Of a stretch of DNA of 64,000 nucleotides, positions 1-64,000 are shown piece after piece. The stretch spans positions 28,154,253 through 28,218,252 of the forward strand of contig CM055104.1 of the NCBI GenBank assembly GCA_029204225.1, given 5' to 3'. The position numbers and the translations under genes were made by a program. How positions within the stretch are numbered: the first letter of the stretch is position 1; each line of letters starts with the position of its first letter. Source of the DNA: Diphasiastrum complanatum. Its lineage: Eukaryota > Streptophyta > Lycopodiopsida > Lycopodiales > Lycopodiaceae. The notes under the pieces were generated by a model that saw only the letters and a list, made by a program, of their open reading frames with translations, searched no databases and was not told the origin of the DNA.

Positions 1-316
1 AATTAATGTCCGCAAGAGACCAGAAAGGCCCAAGGGTGCACCGAATAAGAAAGGCTGTCAGGGAAGAGAGGACGACCACGCAGGGCTCCAGGTACAGCTA
101 GAGGTGCAGGATTACAGCCAACTGGAGGAGGTGTTTTTGGTTTGGCTTGTTTGGGGGCTGATGCAGAGGCAGATTGGGATGATGCTAGTGAGGAGTCCTC
201 CTCCTCGGACACACAGCCCATGCCAGTTCTAGACAGGCAGAGACATCGGCTGCGACTTGTAAGTAACATAAGTCAAAATTTACATGTAACTTGTCTTTTG
301 ATGTCTAGTTTTTCCT
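1..316 (+). pseudogene. AT-hook-bearing tail, possibly the 3' end of an hAT transposase gene
   Basis: Read on the plus strand from about base 49, an open frame gives a basic AT-hook-like motif (GKRGRPRRAPG), a glycine-rich linker and an acidic end with a Ser run, closing with TAA at 314-316. The tails of the hAT transposases at 19.3-19.8 kb and 40.5-40.7 kb have the same make-up. A GTAAGTAA donor-like site follows the acidic stretch. The rest lies left of the window, so the assignment is tentative. Confidence 0.3.
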
Positions 317-2464
317 AACTATTGAAAGCTTACTCCTAAAATTTCCAAATTTATCTTTACCTAAATGTTCAGTGAAGATACTAGCTAGTTGTTCTTCCAT
401 TCTACAATGTTTCATATTTGTATCTAGCATTTGTGTGTGTCGCCTGTGCATGATACATAGAATTTTGTGCTAGCTATATCCTTCCTTGGATAGCAATATA
501 TATAATACTTTATCACTCGTGGAATACTAATTTCCCCAAAGATTTGACAAAGTTATATCGCCCCTTGTGTTGCACTATTGAAAGCTTTTCTGTTGCGAAC
601 AAAACTAATATCTTGTTTCTTGTTGAGTCATCAAAAACATCCTTTTCCAACATGAAATGTACATTATGGTGTTGATCTTCATCATCTATTTTTTAATGCA
701 CACCCCTCTATAAAATGTGCTCATGTGGACATGCATGGATTGTTTCATAATCCATTCCAAGCATGATCAATATATTTTGTGCTTCTTTTCACATTCCAAC
801 ATCACGTTGTATATAGGAAGTATTTTTTCTCAATAAATTTCAAAGTAATATTGTTGTTTTAGAAATGTGTGTATGAACATTTAACTCAACAAACAATATA
901 ATGTATTTAGATATCATGTGTACCTAAACAATGATGTGTCGCTACGAAAGCTTCACTTACATGTAGCTTGCGAGTTTAGATGAAAAAGTGTTGTCAATCA
1001 AGATATAGATGTTTTAGCTTCTTTATGCAAGGATAGCTCATCCTGACCATTGTTTACCTCTTCACTATCATCAATGTCCCCACCACCCAATGAATGTGCA
1101 TGTCACCATCATTTTTTGTTGTAAAATAGAAGTCAAACATGTCATGCATTACTACATCATGTAATACCTTATTATCATCAACTTGAAAACCATCTCCAAC
1201 ATTTACATCGTCATCATCAGATGTTTTTGGCATTCTATATTTTTTTAAAGATTTTTTGTCATCCCTTGTTCTCTAATTTGTATCAAAGAGTTATAGTGCT
1301 TGAAATTTAATACAAACAGATCAAGACCTTTTTTGAGGTCATGCCTAATAGGTAACCAGTCATTCAAATAACCTAGTATTCAAAAAATATAATAAATGCA
1401 TTAGCTTTTGGAGAGAACGTCATTCCCTTTTGGCTATGATGTTTGAACCTCGTCTCTAAGGCCATTCTTCATAGATATCCTCCTAAACATAAGCAATCAT
1501 CTCAGATCAAATATTTGAATCATACAAATACCAAATTTTGTGATGATGTAAAAAATAAAACATAAGGTATTCTAAACCTAGTCATCAAAGTTGGGTTGAT
1601 GTATTTTGTATAGAGATTTAAAAGTGACATCACCAAAGATATTGGTATTGTATTTCAAAATTTTGGACATTCACTAGATCAGTAGCTAGTAGTGACAGTT
1701 TCTGATCCACTCACGATTCCATATTCTCATCATTCACTCAGAATTCAGTTCAAGCTTTGAGTTCTTAATCACTTTTGTAGCAATACCAACAGTTGAAAGC
1801 ATAACATGATCAACAAGCTACAATAGATATCCTCCTTTTTACTTAATGAATAATGATCAAGAACAGTTATGACAATAAAACAACAATAGGGCAAAACAAA
1901 TTGATTAAATTGCTTCAAGAAAAAAGTGCTTCTTGCTTTGGCAGAAGTTTTGTGATTTTAAGAGAACAGTCAGTATGATCACAAGAAAACTGCTTTCCAC
2001 ACAGGCGAGCTTGGACTATTAAATAAAGCTTCTATATGAAGATTCTTGGAACTGCACAAAATTTCGGCCGTGTTAGTTTTGGTGGTCTTTGTACCATTTG
2101 TGCAGAAAGATGACACCAATTTCATACTAAATTCTATTTATATTCCAGCAAATGCACCCAAAAATTAAGGCCAAATAGGGCCAAGAATAAACCTTTCAAA
2201 GGGACATATTACACAAAAAGGCATAAAAGAATCGTAGTCACTATTTGTCTACAGGGTGATCACAAAACTTGACAATCTTTCGGCACAAAGAATGGTCTCA
2301 ATTGTATCTTATTTCTCATATTTGCCTGCTGCCATAAAACTTTGTTGGAGATTTCATATGGTGCTATTAGTTTCTAGACTAATATCCATGCAGGTCGTGA
2401 CATTGCAAAAGTGATGTCTATGATACACTGAGCAGCAAAAGGCATATCTCCTCGACAAAATGTT
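317..2464. other. Flank 3' of the callose synthase gene, no gene seen
   Basis: AT-rich DNA with no long or conserved open frame. It will contain the callose synthase 3' UTR at its right end. I see no recognisable repeat or RNA gene. Confidence 0.5.
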
Positions 2465-58147
<55,683 letters not shown>

Positions 58148-58590
58148 CTACAAATACACAGAAAAATTGTGCCAGAGAAATTTCATGCACTTTTTCAATA
58201 CAAGAAAATAAGGTGTTCTGTACGTTGATTAGAACGTCATGAACTATTGTTGATGATATAGGTAAAAATAAAGAGATGCAAATGCTTTAACAGAAACTTT
58301 CAACCAGTTTTGAAACCAAATAACATCATAGCTTGACTAGCTTTCTACTTCACTTTTCATCTATCTTCATAACTCTTTCTTGCTATCGGTCAGGAAATGT
58401 TTCACATGTTCCACCACTATCACTTTTTGTTTCCAAGAGAAACAAACTTTTGCTATCACGTAGTCAAAGAATGCCCATGCATGTTCAACCATTTGAATCT
58501 AATATGGAAGAAATCCCACATTACACACGGAATGTAATTTTTCATCTTTTTCGACATACAGCCTATTTCACTATAATATACACTTTAAAC

Positions 58591-58695
58591 CATAGTTGCA
58601 GCGAATCGCGATTCGCCAGCTTCGCGATTCGGGAATCACGATTCTGCGAATCGCGATTCGCTGCATTCGCTGCAGCGAATCGTGGACAGAATCGC

Positions 58696-58726
<31 letters not shown>

Positions 58727-60329
58727 CGGCCTCCTCGGGCACAGAACCGCGCCAGTAGTGGAGGAGGCAAATTTTTTTTCTGAGAGTCGTGGGCGTCCAA
58801 TCTTCGCAAGTGAATACTTGGCAGGCATCTACTCGACGATACGGAGTTGGTGTGCACGGTGCCGGGTGGGTCTGAGCTTGTGGAGAGCGAAACGACCAAA
58901 TTTCGATATTTGGTAAGTGTAGGCTTGATTTTTTGCAATTGTTGATGTTGAGCTGTAGGCAACCAAATCGAGCGTAGTCTGGCTCTAGACCACCTTTCTT
59001 CACACCCACAGTGATTTTTACAGCATCAGTTTCAGCCGTCACGACACGCCTAGCGAGATTTGAACACCACATTCCAAATGCTTGTGTATTTTGGCCATTT
59101 CCACAGAATGGCTTGTTGGAAACCGAGTGAGGTGATGTCGGAGCCTAGAATGCATTTCCACATGCTTGCACAGACTCCTATGACCTCCGTTCCGCCCGTC
59201 TACGTTCATATCACAAATTTCAATTTTCATGCCCTAATTCCATACTTTTTAGGGTTTAGACGTGGACCATCGTGCAAACATCTGCTAGGGGCGCGGTTTA
59301 GGCCCACACTACACTCCTTTATGCCTGCACGGACTCCGACGCTAACGTCAGTCGCCTGTTATCCCTCATACAGAAATTATTCTATCCCACGCCCTAATCT
59401 CATGTTCTTCTTTGGCACTTGATATAATGTGTGAACTGGAATCGTTCTGATGTATGCTCTGGTATTTTGAGCTCTATTTGAGCTCGGTAATGTTGTTCAA
59501 TGCAATGTATTTTTTTTTTCTACTGAACGTTTGCCTGATTATTTGTTGTTTGCAGGTTTAGGGTCGTGTTGATACGATGCCAGTGCGGGACCGAGGCCTT
59601 TGGGCCGAGGTATGGCTCCCTCCAGTTCCGATTCATCTGCGGACCCATGGGATCTGCAGTCCACTGATTCGGATGATTTAGCCTACCATGACTTTGACGA
59701 GCCTTAGTTATATAGTTTTCATTACGTTCATGGAACATCATTGTACCCCTTTTTGGTGCCATGTGGCCCGATATTATATATTATGATGATCCTATTCACA
59801 GCATTGTCGTGATTCAGTATTGTTCTTTGTGGTTTTAGTTCAGTAACTTCGGTTTTATGGTTTATGATTTATGGTTAGAGAGAGAGAGAGAGAGTAAGTA
59901 TGGTTGTTTTGTCAAAAATTGTTTCATTTAAGGCTAAAGTTCAGAATGATTCAGCTAGGTTTTTGTTCAGCATGGTTTTAGTTCCGTTTGTTGTGAATCG
60001 TGATCAGAGAGAGATAGAGAGAGGGAGAATCAGAGAAAGGGAGATTCCTGCTATGTTCACTAGGAATGCCCCAATGTGTTCACTTTTTTTTATATGGGAT
60101 GCAGCTTTAGCGTAAAGGGACCATCCTGCACCTGAAACAGTCGGCAAACTACACAATCATACTCCCCTCGATCAGAGCTTTCATCTGATACCCATATTGC
60201 ACAAAAAAATTTCAAAAAAAAAAAAAATTTCGATTCTACACGATTCTGGGAAAATCCCGAATCGCGAATCGGGATCGTGATTCTGATCGCGATTTTGAAT
60301 CGCGATTCGCGAATCGCGGTGCAACTATG
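58591..60329. mobile_element. hAT deletion derivative with intact termini (1739 bp)
   Basis: Terminal inverted repeats start CATAGTTGCA on both ends, followed by GAATCGCGATTCG-type subterminal repeats in both orientations. Perfect 8-bp duplications CTTTAAAC flank it (58583-58590 and 60330-60337), the hAT hallmark. Inside, 59120-59300 matches hAT-1's 5' DNA. Positions 59610-59700 encode the last residues of the transposase (SSSDSSADPWDL, DDLAYHDFDEP, stop) and 59700-60200 match its 3' UTR. The transposase middle is deleted, so it is non-autonomous. Confidence 0.9.
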
Positions 60330-60337
60330 CTTTAAAC

Positions 60338-60998
60338 ACATCAGATAAAATTGATACTCAAACCTATATTAGAAGCCCATCAATTAACATTTTTTGCACA
60401 AAACATATTCTTCCATACCTATTATATATGGAACATTCTGTACATACAAAACAATCTGATTTACATTTTTTATTGGAGTCATGATCCCGATTAGAAGCCC
60501 AATAAGTTTCTTAACATGTACTTTTTGATAGGCACACTTTTTTGAGAAAGGGTATCACTCAATCTGGCAATGGTGAGGAGATTTGTCAAAAATAATTTTG
60601 CAAGCATGTTTTGCCATCTGCTAAGAGGTAGAAAAACAATAGGTTCTTACTTGGTTCTGCTATAGCATCTATCTGTTCATCATTTGCAACTTTTGGTTTT
60701 TTTCAGGTTCCCACACCTATGTTTGCTTGTTCCTAGTTAAGGCTATAGTGAACGCAATTAGGTCGTGCTTGATGCTATGTTGACTGATCAGACACAGTAT
60801 ACACGCTATTTCATCACTCACATTTATTGTTTGGTTGTTGTAATTTTCCAAAGAGTTCAAAATTTGAAACATGACGGAATTATTTCTCACAAAAAAATTA
60901 GCGTCTTCTTCCACACCTGGAAACAAGCAAAATGAAGCGGATCTTCACTTTGTAAAATCAGCAAGGGTGCTGATTTTTCAGCCAAATCAGAAGAATAG
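60338..60998. other. Intron or upstream DNA between two transposons
   Basis: AT-rich with no recognisable exon or repeat. It probably belongs to the callose synthase intron upstream of 58147. Confidence 0.5.
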
Positions 60999-61414
60999 AG
61001 TTACGAATAAAGCCACAGCTGATCTAGAATTAAGCTATGAAAGCATCACATAAGCAAGACTTAACCCTAGAAAGCAGGAAAGAGAGAGATTAAGGAGGCT
61101 AGAGAGAGATCAATATCATCAGCTGAATGACAAATGACACAGTTTCCCTACTTATAGCCAAGAGGAAGCCCTAAAAGGAAGCTTCCAGTGGCTAGGGCAA
61201 AACTGGGAGGGATAATAGTGCGCCCTCCAAGAAGGCCCCCACTCTCCAGTAATATGTCCAAATGGCCTAATAATGAATAATAAGGCCAAAGGCCAACCAT
61301 ATAGTCTGAATGTCACTAATGAATAAAAAAGGGCCCAAGGCCTGCTTATGCATAAAGTAAAGTAACTGTGAATGTAAATGGACGCGACGAATGTAATGAG
61401 CCGAGTCCATAACT
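60999..61414 (-). repeat. G3 3' LTR (416 bp)
   Basis: Minus strand AGTTATGGACTCGGCTCATT to CGTAACT. The same AGTTA..TAACT termini occur in G1. The candidate target duplication next to it is AATAG (60994-60998); its partner is outside the window. Confidence 0.8.
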
Positions 61415-61460
61415 CTCCCCGACACAAAAAAAAGACCCAACTGCCGAAAAGATAACCGGA

Positions 61461-63242
61461 TCAAGTAGCAGCAAGCCCTGGTGCATCAATAGCTAGAGGA
61501 ACATCTGATGTAGAGGAATCAACAAGTGCAGCAAGAGCACGAGCCTGATCCGCAAGTAATGGTGTATGACAAAACACATCAATAAGCTCCCATGTAGCCT
61601 CCTCAATAGGACGACCATCCCACTGGACCAAAAACTGAATCTGCCGGCGGCGGCGACTATGGTATAGACGGACCTGTAATATAGCAGCAGGTAAAAATGG
61701 AAATAACTCTGGAGCAGTAGGAAACTCAGCATCACAAGGAGCGTCATCCTCAATAGCAGCACGTAATAAACTGACATGGAATACATCACAGGCGCGTGTG
61801 GAAGCAGGAAGCTGTAAGCGATATGTAACTGGACGAAGAACCTCCACAATGCGATAAGGCCCATAATAACGTGGTGCAAGCTTCTCAGTAGAAGCATGGC
61901 CCTGGACAAAATGATGACGTGCAAACCGTAAGCGTAGATAAACCATATCTCCAAGCTGAAACTCAACATGGCGGCGGTGACGATCAACTGAGGTCTGATA
62001 ACGTTGCTGAACATGCTGTAAATGAGAACTGGCCCGAGTAATAAGCTCTCGAGCACCTGATAGAAAAGATGCAAGTGTAACAAGTGTATCCTCAGGAGGA
62101 AGAGGAATGCCAGGTAAAAGAGGTACATAGCCATGAGATAATAAAAATGGAGAGACACCTGTGCTGGTACTAACAGAGCTATTATAGCTATACTCTGCTA
62201 AACATAAATGCTGATCCCAATCCTTCCTTGACGGAGTAACAAAATGGCGTAAATAATCCTCAAGGATCCTGTTAAGGACCTCAGACTGCCCATCAGAAGT
62301 AGAATGATAAGCAGAACCCATAAAAAGCTGAACATCCAAAATACGCATAAGCTCTGTCCAGAATATAAATGTAAACTTACTATCCCGATCAAAAAGGATA
62401 GTACGAGGAAATCCATGCAGGCGGAAAATCTCTGATAGGAACAAACGTGCACACTGCTCTGCTGTGATAGTACTGCGAACTGGGATAAAATGTGCATGTT
62501 TCGAGAACCTGTCAACTACCACCATACATGAATCGTGACCACGCTGGGTATGGGGAAGGCCAAGGATAAAGTCCATAAATATATCAGTCCACTGGCGATG
62601 AGGAATAGGCCAACTCTGGAGCAAACCAGCAGATTTAGAACGGGAGTACTTATTACGAAGACAGAAAGGGCAGGTACGAATAAGTACAACAAGCTCAGAT
62701 CGAAGAGAGGGCCAATAGAAATGGTCTTTGAGACGAGCATAAGACTTCTGAAAACCAAAGTGACCCCCAACAGGAGAGAATTGAGCATCCGACAACAACT
62801 GGAAACGGATACCCAAAGAACTAGGGATACAAAGAGAATCATAATGATAAAGACGATTGTCAATAATGGAGTAAACCTGATGAGGACTGGACGAAACAGG
62901 TGGGGCAGAACTATAAACATCACGAAAATCAGAACATGTAAGGTATGTTGCAGGTAGAGCATCAAACCATGGAGGAATAGTAGAAACGAGTGTATTTAAC
63001 AAAGCTGGAAGACGAGATAATGCATCAGCAGCAGTGTTAACACGACCAGGACGATACAATATGGAGAAATTAAAAGACTGTAAAAACTGCAACCAACGAA
63101 ATTGACGATCACTAAGGTCACGTTGAGAAAACAGATAACGTAAAGACTGGTGATCAGTAATAATGTCAAATGGGACTCGATACAGATAATGACGCCACTT
63201 CTTAAGAGCATAGATAATAGCAAGAAGCTCTTTCTCATGCAC
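61461..63242 (-). CDS. G3 pol, RNase H-integrase-chromodomain part (593 codons)
   Basis: The frame is open for 593 codons but is a continuation of pol, not an independent start. RNase H: HEKELLAIIYALKKWRHYL, TDHQSLRYL, NTAADALSR. Integrase: GHFGFQKSYARLKDHFYWP, CPFC knuckle pair, then the catalytic triad region TDIFMDFILGLP, FDRDSKF and SDGQSEVLNR. The C-terminal part is LGDMVYLRLRFARHHFVQG, YGPYRIVEVL and the chromodomain-like QFLVQWDGRPIEEATWELID. Integrase inserts element cDNA, and the tail may guide it to chromatin. Confidence 0.9.
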   Translation of the reverse strand: MHEKELLAIIYALKKWRHYLYRVPFDIITDHQSLRYLFSQRDLSDRQFRWLQFLQSFNFSILYRPGRVNTAADALSRLPALLNTLVSTIPPWFDALPATYLTCSDFRDVYSSAPPVSSSPHQVYSIIDNRLYHYDSLCIPSSLGIRFQLLSDAQFSPVGGHFGFQKSYARLKDHFYWPSLRSELVVLIRTCPFCLRNKYSRSKSAGLLQSWPIPHRQWTDIFMDFILGLPHTQRGHDSCMVVVDRFSKHAHFIPVRSTITAEQCARLFLSEIFRLHGFPRTILFDRDSKFTFIFWTELMRILDVQLFMGSAYHSTSDGQSEVLNRILEDYLRHFVTPSRKDWDQHLCLAEYSYNSSVSTSTGVSPFLLSHGYVPLLPGIPLPPEDTLVTLASFLSGARELITRASSHLQHVQQRYQTSVDRHRRHVEFQLGDMVYLRLRFARHHFVQGHASTEKLAPRYYGPYRIVEVLRPVTYRLQLPASTRACDVFHVSLLRAAIEDDAPCDAEFPTAPELFPFLPAAILQVRLYHSRRRRQIQFLVQWDGRPIEEATWELIDVFCHTPLLADQARALAALVDSSTSDVPLAIDAPGLAAT

Positions 63243-64000
63243 AGAATAACGTTGCTCATAATAAGAGCGAAGACGACGCGACTCCTAAGCAATAATACAT
63301 TGTGACTGGCGAAGTAAAGCACCCAAACCAACATTACTAGCATCAGTCTCAACAAGAAACTTCTAATCAAACTGTGGTAAACACATAACAGCAGCATCAA
63401 CAACAGCACGACGAAGAGTATAAAACGTTGTCTGACAATCAGGAGTCCACAGAAAAGTACTAGACTTCTTCAAAAGTGCATGAAGAGGAGCTGCGATAGT
63501 GGCAAAATGAGGAACTGGACGACGAAGGTGAGTGGCTAACCCAAGAACATACGAACATGATGAATATCAGTAGGTATAGGCCAATCCTGGATGGCCTGAA
63601 CCTTATGAGGGTCCAGACGAATGTGACCATTACAAATAAGAAAACCAAGAAACTCGATCTCAGAAATAGCAAAAGAACATTTAGACAACTTAGCAAATAA
63701 CTGGTGGTGTACAAGTAACTGAAAGACCGAGGAAAGATGGGCAACATGCTCAGCAAGAGACTGACTAAAAATAAGAATATCATCAAAATAAACCAAGACA
63801 CAATGACCAAGAAGCGGACGTAAGACGTTATTCATCACATTCTGGAACGTAGGAGGGCCATTAGTAACACCAAAAGGAAGCACACGAAATTCATATAAAC
63901 CAAGATGAGTACGGACAGCAGTCTTATGTTCGTCAGAAGGGTGTACTAGCAAGAGACATCGCCTCAACAAGTGTGGTAGGACGGAAGGAAGAAACATCAT
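63243..64000 (-). pseudogene. G3 reverse transcriptase part
   Basis: Minus strand frame 64000-63536: [34 protein letters not shown] (catalytic YFDD, about 63800), FLGFLICNGHIRLDP. Frame changes and stops follow before VETDASNVGLGALLRQS (RNase H start, about 63350) joins the 593-codon frame. Upstream RT, protease and gag lie outside the window. Confidence 0.85.

Larger units (their letters stand above)
60999..64000 (-). mobile_element. Gypsy G3, 3' part (5' part beyond the window)
   Basis: Minus strand: RT, RNase H, integrase, chromodomain-like tail, a purine tract (GTGTCGGGGAG, about 61415-61425) and the 3' LTR. The element shares its family with G1 and G2 but keeps an intact integrase frame of 593 codons. 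The RT/RNase H join has stops (near 63285 and 63365), so it is probably inactive. Confidence 0.9.

Noticed and set aside
60871-60926. Possible upstream callose synthase exon near the minus-strand frame MFPGVEEDANFF
   Set aside because: It does not match the expected segment before the first visible exon and lacks supporting splice sites.
62535-62957. Plus-strand 140-aa frame
   Set aside because: Antisense to the G3 integrase, with no independent support.

Overview
This is nuclear DNA of a land plant. The evidence is a multi-exon callose synthase gene with GT..AG introns, plant-type retroelements primed by initiator-Met tRNA, hAT transposons and TTTAGGG-type telomeric motifs. Introns of several to 29 kb packed with transposons and long (CT)n arrays suggest a large genome, such as a fern, lycophyte or gymnosperm. 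I cannot name the species.

One host gene fills the window. It lies on the minus strand, and sixteen consecutive exons between 58147 and 2465 encode the last 1283 residues of a callose (1,3-beta-glucan) synthase, most like the GSL8/GSL10 (CalS9/CalS10) clade. All exons are open, all joints keep phase, and the stop is at 2465-2467. About the first third of the protein (roughly 600 residues by family length) is not visible and probably lies beyond 64000.

The introns hold the mobile DNA. Intron 5605-9445 has a small hAT-like element. Intron 9960-15600 has a decayed full-length LINE (A) next to a truncated LINE (B). Intron 17922-47142 (29 kb) is a nest. The outer layer is a decayed gypsy element (X) with LTRs at 18022-18510 and 29690-29825 plus 46550-47018. 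Within it lie hAT-1 (18514-22900), unidentified retroelement-like DNA, a 5' fragment of another LTR element inserted in a copia gag-protease remnant, and gypsy G1 (29826-46544, target duplication GTGAC). G1 in turn holds complex tandem repeats, a near-intact LINE (C, 34162-38892), a rearranged LINE (D) and hAT-2. Intron 47415-50325 has LINE-E. Intron 50424-55937 has LINE-F and degenerate gypsy G2. Upstream of the first visible exon are an hAT deletion derivative with a perfect 8-bp target duplication (58591-60329) and the 3' part of gypsy G3 (60999 to the window end, minus strand).

Three points stand out. The LINE family ends its 3' tail in a (CT)n array in all the copies whose 3' end is seen, and the two long copies also have (CT)n on the 5' side. 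ORF1 and ORF2 share one frame separated by a single UAG with no AUG for ORF2, in three copies. The G1/G3 gypsy family has LTR termini AGTTA..TAACT rather than TG..CA. No RNA genes, CRISPR arrays or bacterial-type features were seen.
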